Positions 24,189-32,744 of a DNA stretch of 64,000 nt are shown one piece after another. The position numbers were made by a program, and so were the translations under genes. Each line of letters begins with the position of its first letter. The stretch's first letter is position 1. Source of the stretch: Panacagrimonas sp046594215. GTDB lineage: Bacteria; Pseudomonadota; Gammaproteobacteria; Nevskiales; Nevskiaceae. The notes beneath the pieces are model-generated. The model was not told the origin of the DNA. It worked only from the letters and a program-made list of their open reading frames with translations, and ran no database searches. Location: assembly GCA_046594215.1 (NCBI GenBank), contig JBKJPX010000010.1:1-64000 (forward strand). The letters run 5' to 3'.

Positions 24189-25511
24189 CTAGGCCGGGGG
24201 CTGGGCCGGCAGGAGCAGTTCGTGGTGGAACAGCACGTCGGCGGCCGCGCGGATTTTGCTGAAAGGCATCGCCGCACGCTCGCAGATATCGAGCAGGGAA
24301 TGCTGGCCATCGGACAGGTTCAGCACCCAGAGCAGCGCCATCTCGAGCCCGCCGTCCTTACGTTCGGCCAGCGAGCGGAAAATCCCGCGGCGACCGAGTT
24401 GTGGCTCGCCCTTCGGGTTCTGGTTGACATAGCGCGCGTTGCCTTCGAGCGCCTCGACGATCTCCAGGCAGGTGAGCAAGGCATCCTCGAGTTGGCCGGG
24501 TTTGACGAAGGACAGGTTGTCGCCCGAGGTGTGGTACTCGGGGAAACAACCGTGCGGTGTGCGCATCAGGCACCCTACCGGCATGTCGTAACCGGGCGAG
24601 CAGAACTGGCGCTCGTCGTATCCGTAGGGGAAAAACTCCTGGATCTCGTGCTTGGGCGCGCGATGCCGCAGCACCTGCGCGACGGTGCGATCGATCTCGG
24701 TGTCGCCGCGGCGGCTCTTCTTGTAGGTGAAATTGCCGGCGTCGCCGAGCAGAGTCAGCACCAGCCCGTGACGGATGCGCTTGGCCGTGTCCTCGTTGCG
24801 CGAAAGCCAGGTAATGGCGCCGATCGTCACCGGCAGGAACAGGAATCGATAGCTGTAGCGGCGTGGCCGCGCCGAGAGGATACGAGCCAGGAACGCCGCC
24901 ACGACGTCGCCCGAAAGATTGTCGTTGCACAGCGACGGATGGCAGACGTGGCAGCAGACCAGGACCTCGTCCTTTTCCGCGCCCGGTAGCAGGAGCTCGC
25001 CGTAAGTCAGCGAGCCGTCCGCAAGCGTCGAGTCGATGCAGACCTCGTAATCGCCGGGCTGCAGGCGGTCGCGTTCGTTCTGCGACAGGCAGAAGCCCCA
25101 GTCGTCCTTGTAGAAGCTGTTTCGGTACGGAACCCAGTCGGGTTTGTCCGGCATTGAGTGCAGCCGCGCCTGCAGCTGTTCCAGCGACATCGTCTGCCGA
25201 GGCACCGGTACGCTGTAGCCGACGATGTGCAGGTTGGAACGGCCGAAATCGATCACGCGCCGTCCGCTCGCGTCCTTCACGTACGCGTCGCGGATGTTCC
25301 ACTCGCGTGGGACGGTCCAGTCCAGCACGGCCGTGCCGGTCGGGACCTCGTGGATTTCCAGTGGCAGCTTCTCGCCCAGGATGGCCAAGGTCTGGCGCAC
25401 GCCATCTCCCGTGATGCTGCGGCAGAGCGGGTAGAGCCGCTCCACCGTTGCGTGCAGGGCGGCCCCCAGGTCCGGCATGCCAAGTATCGTCTTCACTTCC
25501 TGCGCGTCCAC
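24189..25511 (-). CDS. DUF4910 / aminopeptidase-like domain protein
   Basis: The 440-residue protein resembles DUF4910 members, which combine an M28-like zinc hydrolase fold with a winged-helix C-terminus. Candidate metal ligands are visible in VCCHVCHPSLCNDNLSGDVV and CFPEYHTSGDNLSFV; a Glu between them would complete an M28-type site. The last 60 residues (LLWVLNLSDGQHSLLDICER) look like the winged-helix part. The family is found in polysaccharide clusters, but no reaction is established to my knowledge. The start is a GTG at 25511, with an ATG at 25478 as an alternative. It neighbours the class IV aminotransferase, suggesting work on an amino-acyl group. Confidence 0.8.
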   Translation of the reverse strand: MDAQEVKTILGMPDLGAALHATVERLYPLCRSITGDGVRQTLAILGEKLPLEIHEVPTGTAVLDWTVPREWNIRDAYVKDASGRRVIDFGRSNLHIVGYSVPVPRQTMSLEQLQARLHSMPDKPDWVPYRNSFYKDDWGFCLSQNERDRLQPGDYEVCIDSTLADGSLTYGELLLPGAEKDEVLVCCHVCHPSLCNDNLSGDVVAAFLARILSARPRRYSYRFLFLPVTIGAITWLSRNEDTAKRIRHGLVLTLLGDAGNFTYKKSRRGDTEIDRTVAQVLRHRAPKHEIQEFFPYGYDERQFCSPGYDMPVGCLMRTPHGCFPEYHTSGDNLSFVKPGQLEDALLTCLEIVEALEGNARYVNQNPKGEPQLGRRGIFRSLAERKDGGLEMALLWVLNLSDGQHSLLDICERAAMPFSKIRAAADVLFHHELLLPAQPPA

Positions 25512-25577
25512 GTCCGGGTATTCCTCGATGAACCGATTGGGATGATGGAAGGGATCCGGCAGCCCGCGTTCGGGGGA

Positions 25578-26774
25578 TCAGGGCTGCAGGTCGGCGGTCC
25601 TAACGTAGTCCGCAATGTCCTTCAATCGACTCTCGCGGGCAAGGAGCGCCGGCGGAATGGACAGGCCGGCCCGCTCGAGGATCGTGCGAACCCGGTACGC
25701 GCAGTCGTGGCGCAGTAACGCGTTGACGAGATTGTCGCGGCGGATGCGGATGCAGCGATCCGGATCGGCGTCGAGCGTGGCGATGACGTCACCCACGTTC
25801 GGGTCGTCGAAGGGGCAGGCGACCACCGCGTCGGGCCAGTCGAACAGCGTGAGGTACGGTCCGCTGCGCGGCGGTTCGCCCAGCATGATAGTGCCGGCGG
25901 CGGCACCTTCGAAGAAGCGGCCGGTCATCTCGTCGGCCTGCGCGAGCGCCGCCTCGTTCGCGCGCGCGCGGCTGGCCATGTAGTAGCGGCTGCGCTTGAG
26001 CATGTTGGCGTACTTGAAGCGGTGTTCGGCCGGGTCGATCACCGAGAACGTGATCTGCAGCGCGGCGTCGTGCACGGCCTTGGTGCGCGTGGTGTCGTAG
26101 TAGTAGAAGAGCTTCCGGTTGCGGGCCAGATCCATCAGCGCAGCGTGCGTGGTGGCGGAGCGGCGGCCGATGCCCATCACGTCGACCGAACGCAGCGGCG
26201 CTTCGGGAAACGGCGAGAACGCCATCGCGTCGACCGAGATTGGAAGGTATTCCGTGGGCCGGCCGGAGAGCTTTGCGACTGACTCGACCGGGTTCGAGGC
26301 GATGTAGACGCGATCGAACGCGGACAGCGACTTGAGCAGGTAGTCCGGAAGGTTGTCCTCGTACATCTCCGTGATCACGCATACCGCGTGGCGACAGCGC
26401 TGCCGCCAGTCGGAGATCGTGCGGAACGCGAAGATCTCGTGCACGTGGTTGAAGACCGCGATGAAGAGGTCGTAGTCCTTCGTGAGTTTCATCCCGCGAA
26501 GGTCGGGCGTGCACTGGAGGGCGATGCGCTCGGACTTGGTCGTGCGGTAGACAGCCTTGAAGAACTTGCGCTGCAGCTCGATGTGGTCGAGGGATGTCGG
26601 CGTGATCCGATCGGCGCCGGTTACGTCGACGATCACGTCCTCGAATTCGTACTGGGTGCAATAGGCCACCAGATCCGCCACGCCTCGCATCGAGAAGACC
26701 AGCGTGTTGCCCACGGGTCCCCGGGTCAACTTGACGGGTGCCGGTCCCGCCAGGCTCCTGCGGATCGAGCTCAC
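25578..26774 (-). CDS. Glycosyltransferase, CgeB/family-1-like
   Basis: The 398-residue protein from the GTG at 26774 (four bases after the previous stop, with a GAGGATGAA site) has a weak N-terminal domain. Its C-terminal half resembles the Glyco_trans_1_2 part of CgeB-like enzymes: DEMTGRFFEGAAAGTIMLGE corresponds to the nucleotide-sugar site with the EGAAAGT segment, and FDDPNVGDVIATLDADPDRC to the usual closing helix. No signal peptide or membrane helix is seen, so it acts in the cytosol or at the inner face. It probably transfers one sugar of the repeat unit. Donor and acceptor cannot be told. Confidence 0.72.
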   Translation of the reverse strand: MSSIRRSLAGPAPVKLTRGPVGNTLVFSMRGVADLVAYCTQYEFEDVIVDVTGADRITPTSLDHIELQRKFFKAVYRTTKSERIALQCTPDLRGMKLTKDYDLFIAVFNHVHEIFAFRTISDWRQRCRHAVCVITEMYEDNLPDYLLKSLSAFDRVYIASNPVESVAKLSGRPTEYLPISVDAMAFSPFPEAPLRSVDVMGIGRRSATTHAALMDLARNRKLFYYYDTTRTKAVHDAALQITFSVIDPAEHRFKYANMLKRSRYYMASRARANEAALAQADEMTGRFFEGAAAGTIMLGEPPRSGPYLTLFDWPDAVVACPFDDPNVGDVIATLDADPDRCIRIRRDNLVNALLRHDCAYRVRTILERAGLSIPPALLARESRLKDIADYVRTADLQP

Positions 26775-26778
26775 GTCT

Positions 26779-27969
26779 TCATCCTCGTGACGGTTCCTGC
26801 GGGGCGGAGGCGAACACCGTGGCGTATTGCTCGTCCAGGCGTGCACGGTAGCCCTCGGTGCGGCTGCGAACCGTGGCACGCAGGCTGTCGGACTGGGTCT
26901 CGAGGACCAGAAAGCGGTCAATCAGCGCGTCTGCCGTAATGGCCGCGAGCGGCATGCGGAAGTCATCGAGTCCCACGGCGGCCATCAACTGGTCGTTCTT
27001 TGCCTCGTGCGATGCCGATATCACGGGTTTTCCGAGCAGGAGCGACAGCTGCAGGTTGTGGAATCGGGTGGCGACGACCAGGTCCGCCGGACCCAGCTGC
27101 GCCAGCAGTTCCTCGAAGGAATTCGCGGGCTCGTCGATCACTGACTCCACGCGATTGCGCGCAGCGAGCCAGGCGCGCACGGCCGCGCGTGCCACGCCGT
27201 CGTATTCCGCGTCGCCGATCACGATCTGAACCCGGTTGCCGCGGTCCATGAGCCAGATCACGAAGCTGCCGATGGCCTCGACATACAGATCGAAGGAGCG
27301 CTCGCCGCTTTCCACCGCGTATAGCCCCACGGCGACGGTGCGGGCCCCGGCGTCGTGCCGCGACACTTCGCTGATGAGCTGGCGCGGAATGCTGAAGGCA
27401 AGGTCGGGCACGATAGGGTCGTTCTGCACGCAGGGCGTCAGCGCGAGCGCCCGGTCCCGCGACAGGGCATCCCGGAAGCTGCGGTAGCCCGCAAGGCGCA
27501 AGGCCATTCCGATCATGCGTCCCTTCATGCGGCTGCGCACCGACTCCGTGCCGATGCTGACGAAGGCGACCCGCGCGCCACGGAGCCGGGCCGCCAGCGT
27601 CCACTTGAGGATCTGGTACGGGATTCCGAACAGTCCTTCGTGGTTGTCCGTCAGCATGCCAGTGCCGGTCATGACCAGCAGGTCGGTGGCGCGCATCGCG
27701 CGAAAGGCCTTGACGCAGTCGCCAATCTCCCGAAGGACGCGCTGAAATTTCGGCAGGTGGGGCGAGGGCGTGCGAAGGCCCAGGTTCGGGTCGGACGAAA
27801 TCGCGACGGCGGGCAGCCCGTGCCGTTGCGAGGTGTCCGCGGGCTGGCAGCAGACGCTGAAGAAGTCAGGGCTGCTCGCGTGCAGCCGGGCGTTCGCCAG
27901 CATCGCGTATAGCGTGCACTCGTTGCCGAAGTTACCAGTCCCGAACTGGCCCCAGAACGCGATCCTCAT
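26779..27969 (-). CDS. Polysaccharide pyruvyl transferase family protein
   Basis: The 396-residue protein from the ATG at 27969 starts MRIAFWGQFGTGNFGNECTL, the Gly-rich N-terminus of the PS_pyruv_trans family (CsaB/WcaK). It ends with the conserved VVATRFHNLQLSLLLGKPVI segment (HxH-like in other members, here RFHNL). The family adds a pyruvyl ketal to sugars from phosphoenolpyruvate. This makes the glycan more acidic. An ATG further upstream at 28014 is open but precedes the family start. The next gene begins 4 bp later, so translation is probably coupled. Confidence 0.82.
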   Translation of the reverse strand: MRIAFWGQFGTGNFGNECTLYAMLANARLHASSPDFFSVCCQPADTSQRHGLPAVAISSDPNLGLRTPSPHLPKFQRVLREIGDCVKAFRAMRATDLLVMTGTGMLTDNHEGLFGIPYQILKWTLAARLRGARVAFVSIGTESVRSRMKGRMIGMALRLAGYRSFRDALSRDRALALTPCVQNDPIVPDLAFSIPRQLISEVSRHDAGARTVAVGLYAVESGERSFDLYVEAIGSFVIWLMDRGNRVQIVIGDAEYDGVARAAVRAWLAARNRVESVIDEPANSFEELLAQLGPADLVVATRFHNLQLSLLLGKPVISASHEAKNDQLMAAVGLDDFRMPLAAITADALIDRFLVLETQSDSLRATVRSRTEGYRARLDEQYATVFASAPQEPSRG

Positions 27970-28064
27970 CGAGCGGTGGTGTCGTGTTGGTTCGGCACGG
28001 CGGGGCGAGGGCATGTCTTCGCGAGGTCTACGATCTCCATGCGGATCGTAGGCGCGCGGAGGAC

Positions 28065-29399
28065 CTAGCCCCGGCCGATGCCCTCGTAGCTTTCGCAGGA
28101 CGCGGGATCGAGCAGGCGACGGCCGTCGACGACCAGCGGCTTCCTGCCGAGACGCTTGAGCATGTCCGGTACTTCGCGGAATTCCTTCCAGCGCGTGACG
28201 AGCACGATCACCTCCGCGGACTTAACAGCATCCTCCAGGTTCTCGGCGAGCTCGACCCCGGCCAGCGCGGGATGCCCGACGGGCCGCGCAACGGGATCGA
28301 AGGCCCGGATCCGGGCTCCGGCCTCGCGAAGGCGCGCGATCATCGGGAACGACGGAGATTCGCGCAGATCGTCGGTGTCCGGCTTGAAGGCCAAGCCCAG
28401 CACCGTCACCGGCACGCCCTTGAGATCAGGGCGGTGTCGCGCGATCAGGCGCAGCATTTCGTCGACCTGTCCGTGGTTGATGGCAAGCACGCTGCGCAGC
28501 ATGGGCATCGGAAGGCCGAGGTCCTGGCCTTGGCCCACGAGGGCGGTCACGTCCTTGGGCAGGCAACTTCCGCCAAAGCCGCAACCGGCCTCGATGAAGC
28601 TCGCGATCGGCGCGGTGCGGCGCCGGCCGTTCTCATTCGTGGTCAGGTAGACCGACTGGTGTACCCCGCGCGTGACGTCGAGTGCATCGATGCCGCCGAT
28701 GGCCGAGCACAGTCGCGCAACCTCGTTGGAGAACGAGATCAGCGTGGCGAGCAGGGCGTTCGACGCGTACTTGATCATCTCCGCCGTCGACGGCGTGGTC
28801 TTGATGCGCGGCACCGACTCGTCAAACTTCGAATACAGCTGCGCCAGCACATCCTGGCTGCGTGCATCGATTCCGCCGAGCACGAGGCGATCCGGGGTCA
28901 TGAAGTCATGGACCGCGGTTCCCTCCGTGAGGAACTCGGGATTCATGCCGAGGCCGAAGTCGCGACCCGCTTGCTTGCCCGAGCCCGTTTCCAGGCTTTT
29001 GAGCACCAGTCCCTCGGTGGAGCCGGGAATCACCGTACTCTTCACGACCACGGTGTGGTAGCTCGTTTTCCCTTTCAGCGCCGCCCCGATCTCGATGGCG
29101 GCGCGCTCGATGTACTTCAGGTCAATGCGTCCATCGCTCGCGGGCGTGCCCACGGCGATGAAGGTGACGTCCGACGCGACGACCGCCGACGCAAGGTCGG
29201 TGGTGGCGCGAAGGCGCGTTCCAACGTGGCGTGTCAGCAGATCGGCCAGACCCGGTTCGTGGAACGGGGTCTGAGCCGAGTTGATCGCATCGACTTTCGA
29301 CGACTCGACGTCGATGCAGGTCACCGTGTGACCGTATTCAGCCAGGCACGCGCCGGTGACCAGTCCGACGTAGCCCGTCCCGACGATCGAAACGTTCAT
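28065..29399 (-). CDS. ugd: UDP-glucose 6-dehydrogenase
   Basis: The enzyme oxidises UDP-glucose to UDP-glucuronate with two NAD+. The 444-residue protein has the Rossmann motif VGTGYVGLVTGACLAEYGH from residue 6, the VGTPASDG and KSTVIPGSTEG segments, and the nucleophile Cys279 in GFGGSCLPKDV. It is complete and of normal length. Its ATG shares one base with the stop of the SDR gene (TGATG), so the two are coupled. UDP-glucuronate would be an acidic building block for the exopolysaccharide or a substrate for the neighbouring SDR. Confidence 0.95.
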   Translation of the reverse strand: MNVSIVGTGYVGLVTGACLAEYGHTVTCIDVESSKVDAINSAQTPFHEPGLADLLTRHVGTRLRATTDLASAVVASDVTFIAVGTPASDGRIDLKYIERAAIEIGAALKGKTSYHTVVVKSTVIPGSTEGLVLKSLETGSGKQAGRDFGLGMNPEFLTEGTAVHDFMTPDRLVLGGIDARSQDVLAQLYSKFDESVPRIKTTPSTAEMIKYASNALLATLISFSNEVARLCSAIGGIDALDVTRGVHQSVYLTTNENGRRRTAPIASFIEAGCGFGGSCLPKDVTALVGQGQDLGLPMPMLRSVLAINHGQVDEMLRLIARHRPDLKGVPVTVLGLAFKPDTDDLRESPSFPMIARLREAGARIRAFDPVARPVGHPALAGVELAENLEDAVKSAEVIVLVTRWKEFREVPDMLKRLGRKPLVVDGRRLLDPASCESYEGIGRG

Positions 29400-30529
29400 C
29401 AGCCGATTTCACCGGTCGGGTTGTGCGAATACCAGACCAGTGAGCGGTACATGCCTTCCTCGATCAGCACTTTCGGCGCGAAGCCGAGGTGATCTTTTGC
29501 CTTGTCGATGATCGGGCAGCGGCGGTTGGGATTGTCGACGAGGTAGTCGGCTTCCTTCGCGGTGCCGGTCTTGACCTTGCCGCGGTAGCCGAACAGTTCG
29601 CCGCCCGTGTGCAGCGCGATTTCGGCGAGGCCGGCCATCGAAATTTCCGGTTTGTCGATGCCGACGTTGTAGGCCTCGGCATCCTGTCCACGCACGAGGA
29701 TCTTGTAGTAGCCGGTCACGGCGTCCGTGGCGTAGCAGAACGTGCGCGTGGGGCTGCCGTCCGACAGCAGCGTGATGTCGCGGCCGGCGAGCACGTCACC
29801 GGCGAAGTCCGCGATCACGCGGCCGTCGGTGATCTTCATGCCGGGACCGTAGTTGTTGAACGGGCGGGCCATCTTGGCGGGGATGCCCATGCTGCGCGCG
29901 TAGGTCACGCACAGAGTCTCGCCGAAGCGCTTGGACTCGTCGTAGCAGGCCCGCGGGCCGGTGCAGGAGACGTAGCCGCGATAGGTTTCGGGCGTGGGGA
30001 TCGAGGCCGCGTCTGGATCGCCGTAGATTTCGCTCGAGGAGTAAAAGAGGAGGCCCTTGATGGGGGTGCCCTTGGCCTTCTCGGCGACGCAGTATTCGAG
30101 CAGGTTGCGCAGGCCGTTGATGTTGGCGTCGATGCACTTGAGTGGCTGCGCGCGGTAGAACATCGGCGAAGCGATGCCCGCCGCGTGCACGATCCAGTCG
30201 AAGTGCCCCATGTTCGCCGGCAGCGGCTCGATGAGGTCGTAGCGGTTGAGCGTCAGGTTCTTCTGCCCCTTGAGCGCCTCGAGCCAGGCCGGCACGCCGC
30301 GCATGTAGTTGTCCCAGACCGTCAGGTCGATCGGCTTGCCGCCAGCATGCTTGCGGTTCCAGTGCAGCACGCTCTGCACGAGGTAATAGCCGAGGAAGCC
30401 GCCGCCGCCGGTGATCAGCAGGCGTCCTCCCGACATGGTGGTGAACTCCTCGCGCAGATCCCGACAGATGTTGTCCAGGTCCTCATCGAGAAGTTGTGCG
30501 AGGGGAATGAGTTTGCGAGTGCTGGACAT
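29399..30529 (-). CDS. Extended-SDR NAD-dependent epimerase/dehydratase (UXS-like)
   Basis: The 376-residue protein from the ATG at 30529 has about 34 extra N-terminal residues before the Rossmann motif LLITGGGGFLGYYLVQ. The catalytic segment is YSSSEIYGDPDAASIP then CYDESKRFGET, with the YxxxK pair. ARPFNNYGPGM and TRTFCYATDAVTGY complete the substrate region. It resembles UDP-glucuronate decarboxylases and dTDP-glucose 4,6-dehydratases most. With ugd immediately downstream, making UDP-xylose is one option; with the cytidylyltransferase and C-methyltransferase, acting as a CDP-sugar dehydratase is the other. The sequence alone does not decide. Confidence 0.82.
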   Translation of the reverse strand: MSSTRKLIPLAQLLDEDLDNICRDLREEFTTMSGGRLLITGGGGFLGYYLVQSVLHWNRKHAGGKPIDLTVWDNYMRGVPAWLEALKGQKNLTLNRYDLIEPLPANMGHFDWIVHAAGIASPMFYRAQPLKCIDANINGLRNLLEYCVAEKAKGTPIKGLLFYSSSEIYGDPDAASIPTPETYRGYVSCTGPRACYDESKRFGETLCVTYARSMGIPAKMARPFNNYGPGMKITDGRVIADFAGDVLAGRDITLLSDGSPTRTFCYATDAVTGYYKILVRGQDAEAYNVGIDKPEISMAGLAEIALHTGGELFGYRGKVKTGTAKEADYLVDNPNRRCPIIDKAKDHLGFAPKVLIEEGMYRSLVWYSHNPTGEIG

Positions 30530-30552
30530 GGTCGGGTTCCGGTTCTGAACAA

Positions 30553-31200
30553 TCAAATCGTGAATTTGCGGACGTGGAAGGCTTCCGCGAATCGGCTTTC
30601 AGCGTTGCATTCGACGCCGCGCAGGCGCATGAGACCGCGAAACAGGTCGGCGTCGAACCAGGTTCGCGAGAGCTGGGAGGGGAAGCATTCCATCAGCATT
30701 GCAATCTTTCGTCGCACTACCGAATCGGAAAGCGGGAAGAAGCAGTTCGGATGGCCGAGATCCCCTTCGTACTTGGAGATCTCGTATTCCAGCACCATGT
30801 GGTTGCGAAAGGTGTTCCAGGTCAGCTCAGCCATCACCCGGTGATCCTGATGCCGGTCCGCCAGGTGGTGCGAGAAGATCAGCTGGGGCGTGACCTGCTT
30901 TCGAAGCGCCTCGAAGACATCCTTGATCTGGCTGACGAAGGACGGGAAGTAGCTGCCTCGAAAGCCATGCACGAACACCTGGCAGTGGTCACCCATCCCA
31001 TGTACCCGCTCGGCGGCCTTGCGCGTTTCGGATTCCCGCGTGTCCTCGCTGGACAACACCACCCAGACGAACTTCAGTCCTTCGATGCGCTGCTGCAGTT
31101 CCATCAGAGCGCCGCTGCAGCCGATCTCGATGTCGTCGCAATGAGCTCCCAGACAAAGGACGGTCGAGCCAGCGGGAAGATCAGCGGCCAAGCGAATCAT
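30553..31200 (-). CDS. PIG-L family deacetylase
   Basis: This LmbE-like zinc N-deacetylase of 215 residues acts on acetylamino sugars. The metal site is seen as GAHCDDIEIGCSGAL (His20, Asp22, Asp23) and a distal HHLADRHQDHRVM. No signal peptide is present, so it acts in the cytosol on a nucleotide sugar or lipid-linked sugar. It lies 15 bp from the C-methyltransferase gene and 23 bp from the SDR. Together with the class IV aminotransferase it suggests a free or re-acylated amino group in the glycan. Confidence 0.88.
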   Translation of the reverse strand: MIRLAADLPAGSTVLCLGAHCDDIEIGCSGALMELQQRIEGLKFVWVVLSSEDTRESETRKAAERVHGMGDHCQVFVHGFRGSYFPSFVSQIKDVFEALRKQVTPQLIFSHHLADRHQDHRVMAELTWNTFRNHMVLEYEISKYEGDLGHPNCFFPLSDSVVRRKIAMLMECFPSQLSRTWFDADLFRGLMRLRGVECNAESRFAEAFHVRKFTI

Positions 31201-31215
31201 GGCGGGTACCGACGG

Positions 31216-32463
31216 TTAGTCCAGGATCCTCGGTTCGGGAATGGGCACGATGAATTTGCAGCCCCACTCGCGGACGTGGGCCATCTGCTTGACGATTTCG
31301 TCCTTCAGGTTCCAGGGAAGGATGAAGATGTAATCGGGGCGCGTGGCGTCGATCTGCTCGGGCTTCAGGATCGGGATGCGGGTGCCCGGCGTGTACTTGC
31401 CCGCCTTGTACGGATTGCGATCGACGGTGTACTCGAGGAAGTCCGTCCGAATGCCGCAGTAGTTCAGGAGCGTGTTGCCCTTGCCAGGCGCGCCGTAACC
31501 GACCACTCGCTTTCCCTTGTTCCGCAGCTCGATCAGGAACGCCAGGATCTTGCGCTTCGTGGCTTCGACATTTGCGCCGAAGGCCTGGTAGGTCTCGAGC
31601 TTCTCGAAGCCCAGGTCACGCTCGCGCTGCAGAAGTTCAGTGACGCGGGCCGACACCTCGCGGGCGTTCGCTCCCGCGTGGTTGGCGTAGATGCGCAGCG
31701 ATCCGCCGTGCGTGGGAATCTCCTCCACGTCGAACATGTCCAGGCCGTGTGCCGCGAACACGCGGTGGACCGTCACGAACGAGAAATAGCTGAAGTGCTC
31801 GTGGTAGATCGTGTCGAACTGGTTCTGCTGCATGAGCTGCAGCAGGTGCGGGAACTCCATCGTGATCACGCCCTTGGGCTTGAGCAGGACCTGCATGCCC
31901 GCGACGAAGTCGTTGAGGTCCGGAACATGGGCCAGCACGTTGTTGCCGAGCAGCAAGTCGGCCATTCCGTACTTTTCCTTCAGCACAGCCGCGCTCTTGC
32001 GGCCATGGAATACCGACTCGGTACGAATGCCCTTTTTGCGAGCCACTTCGGCGATGTTGGCGGCGGGCTCGATACCGAGCACCGGCACGCCGGCGGCTAC
32101 GAAATGCTGCAGCAGATAGCCATCGTTGCTTGCGATTTCGGCGACGAGGCTGTCCTTGGACAGGCCGAAGCGGCTGCGCATGGCTTCGGTATATCGCTTC
32201 GCGTGTTCCACCCAGCTGTCGGCAAACGACGAGAAGTAGGCATATTCGCTGAAGATGCTGTCGGGGGCGACATACTCTTCGAGCTGCACCAGGAAGCACT
32301 GGCCGCAGACCCAGGCGTGCAGCGGGTAGAAATTCTCCACCTCGTTGAGTCGCGAGGCCTCGATGTGGGTCTGGCAGAGAGGCGACATGCCCAGATCCAC
32401 GAGGCTCGCGGTGAGGGCGGCGCCACAGAAGCGGCACTTTGGCTCGTGTGCAGTGTCCGGCAT
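31216..32463 (-). CDS. Sugar C-methyltransferase (class I SAM-dependent, TylCIII/NovU type)
   Basis: The 415-residue protein has the three-part layout of deoxysugar C-methyltransferases. It begins with an N-terminal zinc module (CRFCGAAL at about residues 10-17 and WVCGQCFLVQ). A SAM-binding core follows (VAEIASNDGYLLQHFVAAGV then VLGIEPAANIAE). A C-terminal Methyltransf_14 domain includes VVGYGAPGKGNTLLNYCGI. These enzymes add a methyl branch to a 4-keto sugar nucleotide at C3. It is the first gene of the minus-strand cluster; 281 bp of non-coding sequence upstream probably holds the promoter, although no clear -35/-10 pair was found. The ATG at 32463 is chosen; an upstream start at 32502 is possible. 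Confidence 0.88.
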   Translation of the reverse strand: MPDTAHEPKCRFCGAALTASLVDLGMSPLCQTHIEASRLNEVENFYPLHAWVCGQCFLVQLEEYVAPDSIFSEYAYFSSFADSWVEHAKRYTEAMRSRFGLSKDSLVAEIASNDGYLLQHFVAAGVPVLGIEPAANIAEVARKKGIRTESVFHGRKSAAVLKEKYGMADLLLGNNVLAHVPDLNDFVAGMQVLLKPKGVITMEFPHLLQLMQQNQFDTIYHEHFSYFSFVTVHRVFAAHGLDMFDVEEIPTHGGSLRIYANHAGANAREVSARVTELLQRERDLGFEKLETYQAFGANVEATKRKILAFLIELRNKGKRVVGYGAPGKGNTLLNYCGIRTDFLEYTVDRNPYKAGKYTPGTRIPILKPEQIDATRPDYIFILPWNLKDEIVKQMAHVREWGCKFIVPIPEPRILD

Positions 32464-32744
32464 TACCGCCAACTCCCTCGCGATGTTTTGGGAACCTAGC
32501 ATATGAGAGTTCGCTCACCCGTGACAGCACGACGCGTCCCGATCTCCGCTCGCAAATTGCGCGTTCGCCGCAGAAGGGCGGGGGCCGCTGGGATACGGGT
32601 CTATGGTGATGGCCGCCCTTTCGAGTGACCCGAACGGCGATCTCCGGCTAGACTGATTCCCGCTAAGTCCGCTCCTGCGGCGACTGACGGGTCCTCCGGC
32701 TCGAGGCCCGTGCAGGCCGCTGGCACAGCTATCTCGCAGGGTGA

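Noticed and set aside
27984..32499. Long plus-strand frames opposite ugd, the SDR, PIG-L and C-methyltransferase genes
   Set aside because: They are low-complexity Arg/Glu/Val-rich shadows of confidently identified minus-strand enzymes.
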